From contig CANQUV010000006.1 in the NCBI GenBank assembly GCA_947627135.1, positions 25,670-89,669 of the forward strand: a stretch of DNA of 64,000 nt. Reading direction: 5' to 3'. The notes beneath the pieces are model-generated. The model did not search any database. It was not told the DNA's origin and saw nothing but the letters and a program-made list of their open reading frames with translations. The stretch comes from an uncultured Clostridia bacterium (lineage in GTDB: Bacteria; Bacillota; Clostridia; Oscillospirales; Acutalibacteraceae). How positions within the stretch are numbered: the stretch's first letter is position 1; each line of letters begins with the position of its first letter. A program made the position numbers and the translations under genes. Shown one piece after another: positions 56,580 to 64,000 of the stretch.

Positions 56580-57114
56580 AAACATTTAACAGTCTTTTAT
56601 GTAAATTTGATTTTTCAAGTATTTTAGCAAAGGGTAATCCTAAAATAAGTACAACAGCAAGCTCTCCCAATGCAACAAGTCCGCCTTGAATTAGGAAGTT
56701 TTCAAAGTGAAATCCGCCTTCAATTAAGAAAAACTCAATTTCAAATCCTACAATAATACCGTTAATCAAAGCAGGCATTAAAGCGGCGGGTAATGGAAGC
56801 GAAAATAATCGCTTGTTCCTGAGCAGATACATTAAAATTGCGGCAATCAGACTTGCAAGAGATCCGAATATCATATCATAAGGACCCAAGACTGCAACGG
56901 AGCTTATGTTTGCAATAATACATCCAACAAACAGTCCGGGAATGGCGGCAGGGGTAAACAGTGCGAAAACTGTCATAACCTCAGATATCCTAAATTGTAC
57001 AGCCATAGATGCAGTACCCGGCAGAAGAACATTCTGCAAAATTGTAAGAGTTGCGTAAAGTGCAGCAATTACCGCGGCCTGTACTAAGTACAGGGTAGTT
57101 GATTTTTTTTTCAT
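56578..57114 (-). CDS. queT: QueT-type queuosine-precursor transporter
   Basis: A 178-residue membrane protein with about five or six membrane segments. It matches the QueT (COG4708) family, which imports preQ0/preQ1 or queuine for queuosine in tRNA, often as an ECF-type S component: VQAAVIAALYATLTILQNVLLPGTASMAVQFRISEVMTVF and LGPYDMIFGSLASLIAAIL. The ATG at 57114 follows GGAGGAAAATTTAAT; a longer frame upstream lies in the structured leader. No queuosine synthesis gene is nearby, consistent with salvage. Confidence 0.9.
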   Translation of the reverse strand: MKKKSTTLYLVQAAVIAALYATLTILQNVLLPGTASMAVQFRISEVMTVFALFTPAAIPGLFVGCIIANISSVAVLGPYDMIFGSLASLIAAILMYLLRNKRLFSLPLPAALMPALINGIIVGFEIEFFLIEGGFHFENFLIQGGLVALGELAVVLILGLPFAKILEKSNLHKRLLNV

Positions 57115-57220
57115 ATTAAATTTTCCTCCGTAGTGTTTTTTTATGGTCTGGATTTTGCGAACAGACCGGCAATATAATTTTGCCAAGGAAGATAATACCA
57201 CTTTTAATACGGAAAATCAA
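57115..57220 (-). promoter_or_regulatory. queT promoter and structured leader, candidate preQ1 riboswitch
   Basis: Minus strand: TTGATT (57215-57220), 17 bases, TATTAT (57192-57197). The leader holds GGCAA/TTGCC and GGTCTG/CAGACC hairpins, an A-rich stretch and the GGAGG site. queT genes in Ruminococcaceae are the known place of preQ1-III riboswitches, but I cannot align the pseudoknot by eye, so the class is a guess. Confidence 0.45.
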
Positions 57221-57268
57221 CCCAAAAGATAAAAACAATTTTAAGTAATAAAATAAACTTTATAAAAT

Positions 57269-57306
57269 CCAAAAACAGCCACCCTGTTAGAGGTGACTGC
57301 TTTTGG
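57269..57306 (-). terminator. terminator after the small unknown gene at 57365
   Basis: Arms CCAAAAGCAG-CACC / GGTG-CTG-TTTTGG with small mismatches, then ATTTTAT on the minus strand. Confidence 0.65.
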
Positions 57307-57364
57307 ATTTAGAAGTTTTGAAATTAACGTGAAAAATCGTAGATATCAAATTATAAGTGTAAAC

Positions 57365-57631
57365 TTAATCAACTTTTGCCTCACCGGTATCACCGAGCAA
57401 GTTGAATCTGAAAAGTTTACTTTCATCTTCTTTGTTTTCGCAAACGATATACGCCTCTGCAATTTTGCCGCCCTCAATAAGCTGAGTTAAGCCGACAAGC
57501 TGACAGAGTTTACTGCGCAGGTTAAGATGATCTCCTTCGCGCGTAACAAGAAATACGTTGCCCTTGCAGGTATCAAGCACGGCGAGGAATTTTGAAACTT
57601 CGATGTCATGTAAACTTAAAACTGGTGTCAT
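57365..57631 (-). CDS. small conserved-looking protein of unknown function
   Basis: An 88-residue soluble protein, real by its strong ribosome site (TAAGGAGG seven bases before ATG), its own terminator, and ordinary composition. I do not recognise the family with certainty. Visible are a helical N-terminus SLHDIEVSKFLAVLDTC, a beta segment GNVFLVTREGDHLNLRSKLCQLVGLTQLIEGG, and a second beta pair EAYIVCENKEDESKLFRF. No signal peptide or membrane segment. It stands alone between queT and a divergent phosphohexomutase. Confidence 0.7.
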   Translation of the reverse strand: MTPVLSLHDIEVSKFLAVLDTCKGNVFLVTREGDHLNLRSKLCQLVGLTQLIEGGKIAEAYIVCENKEDESKLFRFNLLGDTGEAKVD

Positions 57632-58055
57632 GACAAATCCTCCTTAAAAATATAATATTTTTTCGTGCGCCATTTACCATTTGGCAATTTATAAGTATTA
57701 GCAATCAAAAATGATTGGTAATAGTCAAGCGGACTATTTACTTGACATTTACTATTATATTCAGAAATTTGGAAATGTCAACAAAAAACAGAAAATATTT
57801 TTGTACAATATGAAAAATAAAAGTAATAAATACACAAACACTAGTGGAATAAATTGTGCAATTTTACTATATGTGTAAAATGTTTACAAACGAATTTCAA
57901 AACTATTTTGACCTTTTTCGTTAATGTGAAAATAAAACTTTATATCTGAAAAATTCTTTTGTGTATTTTTGACAAACTTAAAAATTCTTTATCTTGTTTA
58001 TTTTTATGTTATAATATATAATCAATTTGTACTTATTAAAGAAAGGAATATTGTT
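57632..58055. other. divergent regulatory region, promoter of the phosphohexomutase gene
   Basis: About 420 bases without a gene. TATAAT at 58010-58015 lies 40 bases before the phosphohexomutase ATG and is the best -10; its -35 is poor. On the minus side TTGACT near 57721 and an inverted repeat AATCA/TGATT at about 57704-57716 may control the small gene. No RNA gene seen. Confidence 0.45.
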
Positions 58056-59558
58056 ATGTTAAATGAATATTACAGTCATCTTCAAAGCGGTACGGATATC
58101 AGAGGAGTTGCCTGCGACGGTATTAAAGGTCAAAATGTTACCTTAACTGATGAAGTAGTAAAAGGAGCTTCTTTGGGATTTGTCAATTGGCTTTGCAATA
58201 AAATAAAAAAAAAACCTGATGAACTTACTCTTTCAGTAGGCAGAGACAGCCGTATTACAGGCGAACATATTTCCTCTTTAGTTGTTGAGCAGTTTTTAAG
58301 TGTTGGTGCAAAGGTTTTAAACTGCGGTCTTGCGTCAACTCCTTCTATGTTTATGACAACTGTTTATTTAAACTGTGACGGAGCAGTTGAGATCACCGCA
58401 AGTCACCATCCTTTTAACAGAAACGGTCTTAAGTTCTTTACAAGACAGGGCGGGCTTGAAGCAGAAGATATTATTGATATTCTTCAGTTTGCTCAAGATG
58501 AAAAAAATATTCAAAAATCAAAAAGCGGTCAGGCAGAAAACATAGATTATATGTCTAGGTATGCTGAAAATCTTTGCAATATTATAAAGAAAGAGGTTAA
58601 TGCAGATGATTATGAGCAGCCGTTGAAAGGTTTTAAGATTGTTGTTGATGCAGGTAATGGAGTAGGAGGATTTTACGCAGACAAGGTTTTAAAGGTGCTT
58701 GGTGCAGATACAACAGGCAGTCGTTTTCTTGAGCCTGACGGCACATTTCCCAATCATATTCCTAACCCTGAGGATAAAACTGCGATGGAATCAATTTGTG
58801 AAGCCGTGCTTGAAAGCAAGGCGGATCTAGGAGTCATTTTCGATACTGATGTTGACAGAGGCGGTGCCGTTGACAGCAAAGGTAATGAAATTAACAGAAA
58901 CCGTCTTGTAGCGCTGGCATCGGCAATTGCACTTGAAGGAAATGAGGGAGGAACGATCGTAACTGATTCAATCACTTCAAGCGGACTTAAAGAATTTATT
59001 GAAAATACACTGGGTGGAAAGCATTACCGTTATAAAAGAGGATATAAAAATGTTATTGATAAAGGACTTGAGTTAAATTCAAAGGGGATAAACTGCCCGT
59101 TGGCTATTGAGACCTCCGGTCATGCTGCTATGAGAGAAAATTATTTTCTTGACGACGGAGCATATCTTTGCACAAAAATAATTATAAAAATGGCACAGAT
59201 GAAAAAGCAGGGAAAAGAGCTTGACAGTATTTTAGAAAGTTTAAAAGAACCGATCGAAAGCAGGGAATACCGTTTCAATATATTGGAAAAGGACTTCAGA
59301 GCCTGCGGACAAAAAATTATATCTGACCTTGAAGATTATGCAAAAAAACAGCAGGGCTGGATATTAGCAGACGACAGCCGAGAAGGAGTGCGTGTATCTT
59401 TCGGGAAAAATGACGGTGACGGATGGTTTTTGTTAAGACTTTCAGTTCATGACCCGAATATGCCTTTAAATATTGAAAGCGACAGTATTGGCGGAGCAGA
59501 GATCATATATAATAAATTTAAAGAATTTTTAAAGACAACAAAAGGGTTAGAGTATTAA
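58056..59558 (+). CDS. phosphoglucomutase/phosphomannomutase family protein
   Basis: A 500-residue alpha-D-phosphohexomutase. Four domains can be followed: active-site serine loop VEITASHHPFNRNGLKFF, metal-binding loop VIFDTDVDRGGAVDS, sugar-binding loop region with AIETSGHAAMRENYFLDDGAY, and the phosphate-binding C-terminal domain (DDSREGVRVSFG). The ATG at 58056 follows AAAGGAA; the frame upstream runs through promoter sequence. Whether glucose, mannose or glucosamine phosphate is preferred cannot be told; the pattern is closer to phosphomanno/phosphogluco mutases than GlmM. Confidence 0.9.
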   Translation: MLNEYYSHLQSGTDIRGVACDGIKGQNVTLTDEVVKGASLGFVNWLCNKIKKKPDELTLSVGRDSRITGEHISSLVVEQFLSVGAKVLNCGLASTPSMFMTTVYLNCDGAVEITASHHPFNRNGLKFFTRQGGLEAEDIIDILQFAQDEKNIQKSKSGQAENIDYMSRYAENLCNIIKKEVNADDYEQPLKGFKIVVDAGNGVGGFYADKVLKVLGADTTGSRFLEPDGTFPNHIPNPEDKTAMESICEAVLESKADLGVIFDTDVDRGGAVDSKGNEINRNRLVALASAIALEGNEGGTIVTDSITSSGLKEFIENTLGGKHYRYKRGYKNVIDKGLELNSKGINCPLAIETSGHAAMRENYFLDDGAYLCTKIIIKMAQMKKQGKELDSILESLKEPIESREYRFNILEKDFRACGQKIISDLEDYAKKQQGWILADDSREGVRVSFGKNDGDGWFLLRLSVHDPNMPLNIESDSIGGAEIIYNKFKEFLKTTKGLEY

Positions 59559-59730
59559 TTTAAGGCATTCAAAGTTTAATTTAATAAAAATAAAAGCTTA
59601 AAAATTATAGGCTGCAACTTCCCATAAAACCTGAATTGCAACCTACGGTTGCATAATTGAAAACCAGAATGTATAGCCTGCGTCAGAAAAATTTTGTATA
59701 ATAAGGTCAGAAATTTCAAGGAGGAAAATT

Positions 59731-60624
59731 ATGAATATTGAAATTGCAAACAGGCTTTTACAGTACAGAAAAAAGAATAATTTATCACAGGAGGAACTTG
59801 CAGGTAAAATAGGAGTAAGCAGACAGGCGGTTTCAAAATGGGAAAGGGCAGAGGCTTCACCGGATACGGATAATTTAATTTTACTGGCAAAGCTGTATGG
59901 TGTTACTCTTGATGAACTGCTTCAGGGTAAATCAGAGCCTGAAAAAGTAAAAATGGAAGAGGAAAATATTAAAGCTGATGATAGTGAAAATTTGAAAGCT
60001 GAAAACATAAATTTTGAAAGTAAAGAAAATAGATCAAATAATAATGAAAAAAATGATAATACAAATTATGTAAAATACGACAAGGTAAGTTTTAAAAATG
60101 GACTTCATGTACATAGCAAAGACGGTGACCATGTTGATATAAGCTTTAAAGACGGAATAAATGTTCACGATAAAAACGGAACAAAGGTAAATGTAGGCTT
60201 TAATGGTGTTTATGTTGAAGAGAACGGAGAAAAAAAGGTTTATACAGATGAAAACGGTCATGTATTTTACAGTGATGAGGTAAATAAAAAACAAAAGAAA
60301 AAGAGTATCTGGAATAAATTTCCTTATCCTATTGTTGCAGTTATAGTATTTTTATTATGGGGATTCAGCGGTATATATATGGGATTTAAGTTAAGCTGGA
60401 TAGTATTTTTGACAATACCGCTTTATTATACTTTGGTTGACGCAATAATAAAAAGAAAGCCCAGCCATTTTTGTTATCCTGTATTGATAGTAATTGTATA
60501 TTTGCTTTTCGGATTTTTAATGGGACTTTGGCATCCTATGTGGATTTTGTTTTTAACAATTCCTGTTTATTATTTTGTATGTGACTTTTTTAAACCAAAT
60601 TCAAAGAGTAAAAATAAAGAATAG
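59731..60624 (+). CDS. XRE-family regulator with internal repeats and a membrane tail
   Basis: A 297-residue protein. Residues 1-65 are an XRE HTH (LSQEELAGKIGVSRQAVSKWERAEASPDTDNLI). A polar linker of ~50 residues follows. Residues ~115-170 hold three copies of an ~18-residue beta-like unit (SFKNGLHVHSKDGDHVDI, SFKDGINVHDKNGTKVNV, GFNGVYVEENGEKKV). The C-terminus has four membrane segments that are a tandem duplication of a ~43-residue unit; compare IVAVIVFLLWGF..IVFLTIPLYYT with VLIVIVYLLFGF..ILFLTIPVYYF. A membrane-anchored regulator. AAGGAGG precedes the ATG. Confidence 0.85.
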   Translation: MNIEIANRLLQYRKKNNLSQEELAGKIGVSRQAVSKWERAEASPDTDNLILLAKLYGVTLDELLQGKSEPEKVKMEEENIKADDSENLKAENINFESKENRSNNNEKNDNTNYVKYDKVSFKNGLHVHSKDGDHVDISFKDGINVHDKNGTKVNVGFNGVYVEENGEKKVYTDENGHVFYSDEVNKKQKKKSIWNKFPYPIVAVIVFLLWGFSGIYMGFKLSWIVFLTIPLYYTLVDAIIKRKPSHFCYPVLIVIVYLLFGFLMGLWHPMWILFLTIPVYYFVCDFFKPNSKSKNKE

Positions 60625-60757
60625 AATTTGGGGTATTTAAAAAAGAATTTTTGAAATAAATAAAAATTAAAGAAAGTTATTGTGAAAGGTATTTTTATGG
60701 GACAGTTCCTCTGCTATAATATAAGTAAATAAAATAAATTTTTAAGGGGGTAACATT

Positions 60758-61096
60758 ATGAAAGACGACGATTATGGCTATTTCGGAAAAGGCTTTGAAG
60801 GATATTCACATTATATGCAAACCTTTGAAAGCACCCACAAAAAATCTTCAAAAAGTTCACAGAAAAAAACTGTAAAAGATGAAAAAAATGAAGAAAATCA
60901 GCAAACCGACAATGAATCTTCTCCAAGTTTAGCGCAAAAAGTTGTGATACTTATATGTTTTTTTCTGTTCCATGTAGTATTTGTAATTTTTTTTGCTTGT
61001 ATATCAAGTGGAAATCCCGGTGCTATGCTTGTGGGTGTATTAATATGCTTAGCGTGTATTGCTGTATCGGTTTTGCTGATAAAGATTTTCTTTTAA
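60758..61096 (+). CDS. small two-pass membrane protein of unknown function
   Basis: A 112-residue protein: a charged, Lys/Ser-rich N-terminal half (residues 1-65, YFGKGFEGYSHYMQTFES at the front) and two membrane segments (about 68-90 and 94-112, VVILICFFLFHVVFVIFFACI). AAGGGGG precedes the ATG, and an extended -10 (TGCTATAAT, 60712-60720) lies upstream. I do not recognise a family. It follows the membrane-tailed XRE regulator in the same direction and may be its target or partner; that is inference. Confidence 0.7.
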   Translation: MKDDDYGYFGKGFEGYSHYMQTFESTHKKSSKSSQKKTVKDEKNEENQQTDNESSPSLAQKVVILICFFLFHVVFVIFFACISSGNPGAMLVGVLICLACIAVSVLLIKIFF

Positions 61097-61134
61097 AAAA
61101 TTTAACGCTTGAATATTTTCATTATAAAATTAAA

Positions 61135-61175
61135 ACCTTTCGGAAAATATACTCCGAAAGGTCTTAATTTTATTT
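61135..61175. terminator. terminator between convergent genes
   Basis: Perfect arms ACCTTTCGGA / TCCGAAAGGT with an eight-base loop; T-rich on the right, A-rich on the left, placed between the small membrane protein gene and glyS. Confidence 0.8.
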
Positions 61176-61190
61176 TACTTTATCAAAAAA

Positions 61191-62567
61191 TCAAAACTTG
61201 ATCTTTTCATTTATATAATCAACAAGCTTATCAATAGAAATTCTTTCCTGCTCCATTGTGTCTCTGTCACGAACTGTTACGCAGTTATCTTCAAGTGAGT
61301 CAAAATCATAAGTAATGCAAACTGGTGTTCCGATTTCGTCCTGCCTGCGGTATCTCTTTCCGATTGAACCGGCGTCGTCATACTCAACCATAAAGTTTTT
61401 GCTCAACATATCATAAACCTCTTCTGCTTTTTCTCCCAGCTTTTTAGACAAAGGCAGTACAGCTGCCTTAAAGGGAGCAAGTGTCGGATGAAGGTGAAGC
61501 ACAACTCTTGTGTCTTTTTCATTAATTACTTCCTCATCATACGCTTCCACCATAAGTGCAAGGAACAGCCTTTCAACACCAAGTGATGGCTCAATAACAT
61601 AAGGTACATATTTTTCGTTTGTTGTAGGGTCAAAGTATTCAAGACCTTTTCCGCTTGTTTTAATATGCTGATTAAGGTCGTAATCGGTTCTGTCTGCAAC
61701 TCCCCAAAGTTCTCCCCAGCCAAATGGGAATAAATATTCAAAGTCGGTAGTTGCTTTTGAATAGAAGCAGAGCTCTTCTTTAGAATGGTCACGCAGTCGG
61801 AGATTTTCTTCTTTAATATTAAGTGAATACAGCCAATCTCTGCAAAAACCTCTCCAATATTCAAACCATTCAAGGTCAGTTCCCGGTTTGCAGAAAAATT
61901 CAAGTTCCATTTGCTCAAATTCACGAACTCTAAAAATAAAGTTGCCCGGAGTAATTTCGTTTCTGAAGGATTTACCGATTTGAGCAACCCCAAACGGAAC
62001 TTTTTTGCGGCTTGTTCTCTGAATATTTGCAAAGTTTACAAATATTCCCTGTGCGGTTTCGGGTCGAAGATAAATCTCGTTCTTGCTGTCCTCCGTAACA
62101 CCCTGATATGTTTTAAACATCAGATTAAACTGACGGATATCCGTAAAGTTGTGCTTTCCGCAGTTTGGACAGGGTATTTCTTTCTCATTTATGTAATTTG
62201 TCATCTGTTCATTGGTCCAGCCGGCAACATTAGTACCGTCAAAATCTTCAATCAGGTTATCGGCTCTGTGGCGTGTCTTACATTCCTTGCAGTCCATAAG
62301 AGGATCGGAAAATCCTCCTAAATGTCCTGAAGCAACCCAGGTCTGCGGATTCATAAGAATCGCAGAATCAAGACCTACATTGTATTTATTTTCCTGAACA
62401 AACTTTTTAAGCCAAGCCTGCTTTATATTATTTTTTAAAGCCATGCCCAGCGGACCGTAATCCCAAGTATTTGCAAGACCTCCGTAAATTTCAGATCCGG
62501 GATAAACAAATCCTCTGTTTTTACAAAGTGCAACAATGGCATCCATAGTTTTCCTAGTGTTATCCAT
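61191..62567 (-). CDS. glyS: glycyl-tRNA synthetase, dimeric (alpha2) type
   Basis: A 458-residue class II synthetase charging tRNA-Gly. Motif 2 is [21 protein letters not shown], motif 3 is [14 protein letters not shown]; the N-terminus [23 protein letters not shown] and the zinc-like CPNC segment belong to the eukaryote/archaeal-like alpha2 form, not the alpha2beta2 type of most bacteria. The C-terminal anticodon-binding domain begins at [25 protein letters not shown] sequence (here TRVVLHLHP). AAAGAGGGAAT precedes the ATG. No T-box sequence is present upstream. Confidence 0.96.
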   Translation of the reverse strand: MDNTRKTMDAIVALCKNRGFVYPGSEIYGGLANTWDYGPLGMALKNNIKQAWLKKFVQENKYNVGLDSAILMNPQTWVASGHLGGFSDPLMDCKECKTRHRADNLIEDFDGTNVAGWTNEQMTNYINEKEIPCPNCGKHNFTDIRQFNLMFKTYQGVTEDSKNEIYLRPETAQGIFVNFANIQRTSRKKVPFGVAQIGKSFRNEITPGNFIFRVREFEQMELEFFCKPGTDLEWFEYWRGFCRDWLYSLNIKEENLRLRDHSKEELCFYSKATTDFEYLFPFGWGELWGVADRTDYDLNQHIKTSGKGLEYFDPTTNEKYVPYVIEPSLGVERLFLALMVEAYDEEVINEKDTRVVLHLHPTLAPFKAAVLPLSKKLGEKAEEVYDMLSKNFMVEYDDAGSIGKRYRRQDEIGTPVCITYDFDSLEDNCVTVRDRDTMEQERISIDKLVDYINEKIKF

Positions 62568-62693
62568 TTTATTCCCTCTTTAAAATAATAAAATTCAATA
62601 AGTATAGTACTATTATCTTAAGTGATTGTCAAGAAAAAACAAATTAAATTATAACTTAATTAAAATAATCAGAAAAATAAACCGTAAAGGCGA

Positions 62694-62783
62694 ATTTTTA
62701 GCAACTTGTGAATTATTGCTAAAAATATCAACCCTTTTTTATTTATAAATACTATTGTTAAAAGAGTAAATTTATTTTATAAT
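62694..62783 (+). promoter_or_regulatory. promoter of the secreted protein gene with an upstream inverted repeat
   Basis: TTGTTA (62755-62760), 17 bases, TATAAT (62778-62783), 50 bases before the ATG. Upstream, ATTTTTAGCAA (62694-62704) and its exact reverse complement (62716-62726) form an 11-bp inverted repeat that could be an operator or an end-of-gene hairpin. Confidence 0.55.
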
Positions 62784-62834
62784 TATAGTACTCAAAATGT
62801 AAATTGAGATATAATTTTTAGGAGGTTAAAATCA

Positions 62835-64000
62835 ATGAAAAAAAGAGTTATCAGTATAGTACTTACAGTTGCTTTACTGCTTTCAGTAGCATCTGTTGGA
62901 CTTATGTCTGTAAGTGCTGCTGACCAAAATTCTGCTGCAAGTGGTGCAGATGAAAGTTTCTATTTTACAATTCCTGATTTCTGGATTGAACAATACGGAT
63001 TTGTACCTGGTACAGGTGCAGGCACCACAACAGTATATTGCCATGTTTTCCAAATCGGTAATTTAGACCCTGATTTTGTAGGATTTTCTTGGCAGACAAG
63101 AAATGAATTGTGTACATACGATCCTGAAACAGGTAAATATGTATATAAAGTTGGTGAAAAATTTAAAAATACCCCATTAAAAGATGGTGCTGACTACGGT
63201 GTAATCTTTAGTGCAAAGAATACTTCCGGAAATAAAAAAGCAACTCAGACTTATGACTTAACAATGGGTACAGATTGCTATGGTGATGAAGTTTATGTTG
63301 TTGATACACTTTATCAGAACCCAATGGATTCACAGCAGTCAGCTTATGCTACTTATTGGAAAAATGAGGATAATGCTGCAAAATACGGCCCTCATGCCGG
63401 TATCACAAGTTTAGGTGTACTTCAGGGCGAAAAATATGCTCCTCATGAAGACAAAGTTCTTGCTGTTGCAAACTTTATTAAAGATTACAATGCAAACATT
63501 CCAACTAATGAGGATCCACAGGTTTGTGTTACACTTTGTACTAAACTTGAGGTAGAACCTTATGATGTATATGCAAAATATGAGGCATTATATTCAGATT
63601 TGATTGAAGCCGGAACTATTCCTGATCTTCAAACAGTTGCAGGTTATTTAGGTTTAGCTTATCCACCTGAACCACCTTCAACAACAACTCCAACAGAGAC
63701 AGAGCCGACTGATACAACTCCAACGGAGACAGAGCCGACCGACACAACTCCAACAGAGACAGAGCCGACTGATACAACTCCAACAGAGACAGAGCCGACT
63801 GATACAACTCCAACAGAGACAGAGCCGACTGATACAACTCCAACAGAGACAGAGCCGACTGATACAACTCCAACAGATACAGAGCCGACCGACACAACTC
63901 CAACGGATACAGAACCGACCGATACAACTCCGACAGATCCGGTTCCTACATACTATGTAGCAGGCGACTTCTTTGAGAATACATGGAAAGAAAATGAAAA
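62835..64000 (+). CDS. secreted protein with Thr/Pro/Glu repeat linker, 3' end outside the window
   Basis: The frame is open from ATG 62835 (GGAGG upstream) to the window edge, 388 codons. Residues 1-30 are a signal peptide (KKRVISIVLTVALLLSVASVG, cleavage after VSAA or nearby). Residues ~35-270 are a secreted domain starting FYFTIPDFWIEQYGFVPG; it resembles no enzyme I can name, and may be a carbohydrate- or wall-binding beta-sandwich. Then 8 copies of a 30-bp unit (TTPTETEPTD, 63684-63923) form a linker, after which a new module starts YYVAGDFFENTW. Such linkers join modules of cell-surface and plant-fibre or starch-degrading proteins in Ruminococcus. Confidence 0.88.
   Translation, partial: MKKRVISIVLTVALLLSVASVGLMSVSAADQNSAASGADESFYFTIPDFWIEQYGFVPGTGAGTTTVYCHVFQIGNLDPDFVGFSWQTRNELCTYDPETGKYVYKVGEKFKNTPLKDGADYGVIFSAKNTSGNKKATQTYDLTMGTDCYGDEVYVVDTLYQNPMDSQQSAYATYWKNEDNAAKYGPHAGITSLGVLQGEKYAPHEDKVLAVANFIKDYNANIPTNEDPQVCVTLCTKLEVEPYDVYAKYEALYSDLIEAGTIPDLQTVAGYLGLAYPPEPPSTTTPTETEPTDTTPTETEPTDTTPTETEPTDTTPTETEPTDTTPTETEPTDTTPTETEPTDTTPTDTEPTDTTPTDTEPTDTTPTDPVPTYYVAGDFFENTWKENE
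63684..63923 (+). repeat. 30-bp coding minisatellite (8 units, TTPTETEPTD)
   Basis: Eight in-frame 30-bp units starting at 63684 and then every 30 bases, with silent C/T and A/G changes and a Glu-to-Asp change in the last two. It continues in a shortened copy. It codes for the linker of the secreted protein; copy number is likely to vary between strains. Confidence 0.93.

Noticed and set aside
62568..62834. T-box leader for glyS
   Set aside because: No AGGGTGGNACCGCG-type sequence in either orientation.
63616..63927. Two minus-strand frames of 78 and 103 residues with perfect Val/Ser/Gly or Leu/Ser repeats
   Set aside because: They are antisense readings of the 30-bp repeat that codes for the Thr/Pro/Glu linker on the plus strand.

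Overview
The window is low-GC, gene-dense DNA from an anaerobic Gram-positive bacterium of the Clostridia, most like the Ruminococcus/Oscillospiraceae group. The evidence is a dockerin-bearing surface protein with BspA-type leucine-rich repeats, a type III glutamine synthetase, LL-diaminopimelate aminotransferase (DapL), the oxygen-sensitive radical-SAM route to thiamin (ThiC/ThiH), strong AGGAGG ribosome sites, and several UUG/GUG starts. No phage, insertion sequence or CRISPR array was seen. The species cannot be fixed from the sequence alone.

Layout. 1-4,200: tail of a flavin-type oxidoreductase-fold protein, an ABC-2 exporter pair, ferritin, a carboxymuconolactone-decarboxylase/cupin pair and tRNA-Arg. 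4,200-10,000: an ABC-F ATPase, tRNA-Thr/tRNA-Tyr, then a decayed cysteine-peptidase/LRR/dockerin gene that lost its 5' end and carries a frameshift at a T7 tract. 10,100-20,200 (all minus strand): ridA/threonine ammonia-lyase, a GNAT acetyltransferase, tex, an APH-fold kinase, rqcH, rlmH, a WalJ-like metallo-hydrolase and murA. 21,000-29,850 (plus): glgB with an odd lysine-rich tail, then a TPP riboswitch with its own terminator controlling an eight-gene thiamin operon, thiE-thiD-thiC-thiS-thiF-thiG-thiH-tenI. 30,000-37,700: an XRE regulator whose body is a long run of Gly-led pentads, an RND permease with a coiled-coil insert, its TetR regulator with a perfect operator, a YbaK deacylase and a cation-diffusion transporter.

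37,900-51,300 is the centre of interest: a nitrogen/glutamine hub. On the minus strand a probable operon runs ANTAR regulator-carA-carB::dapF-pyrG-dapL. On the plus strand glnA (type III) and an Amt-PII fusion run the other way. CarA and PyrG use the glutamine that GlnA makes. Both the glnA leader and the amt leader contain an intrinsic terminator whose 5' arm overlaps a small hairpin with a six-base loop carrying A1 and G4, the recognition feature of ANTAR antiterminator proteins. The adjacent ANTAR protein has a degenerate receiver domain without the phospho-acceptor Asp. I infer transcription antitermination of nitrogen genes by this protein. Two gene fusions sit in the same hub: CarB-DapF in one frame, with an internal Shine-Dalgarno and ATG at the seam, and Amt-PII.

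51,300-64,000: a YjbR-type protein, a 143-bp tandem repeat (three copies plus a partial one) in which each unit has a hairpin and a promoter-like pair, pfkA, ppk1, a DUF1292 protein, a QueT-type transporter with a structured leader, a small unknown protein, a phosphohexomutase, a second XRE regulator with a membrane tail, a small membrane protein, glyS, and at the edge a secreted protein with a Thr/Pro/Glu 10-residue repeat linker that runs out of the window.
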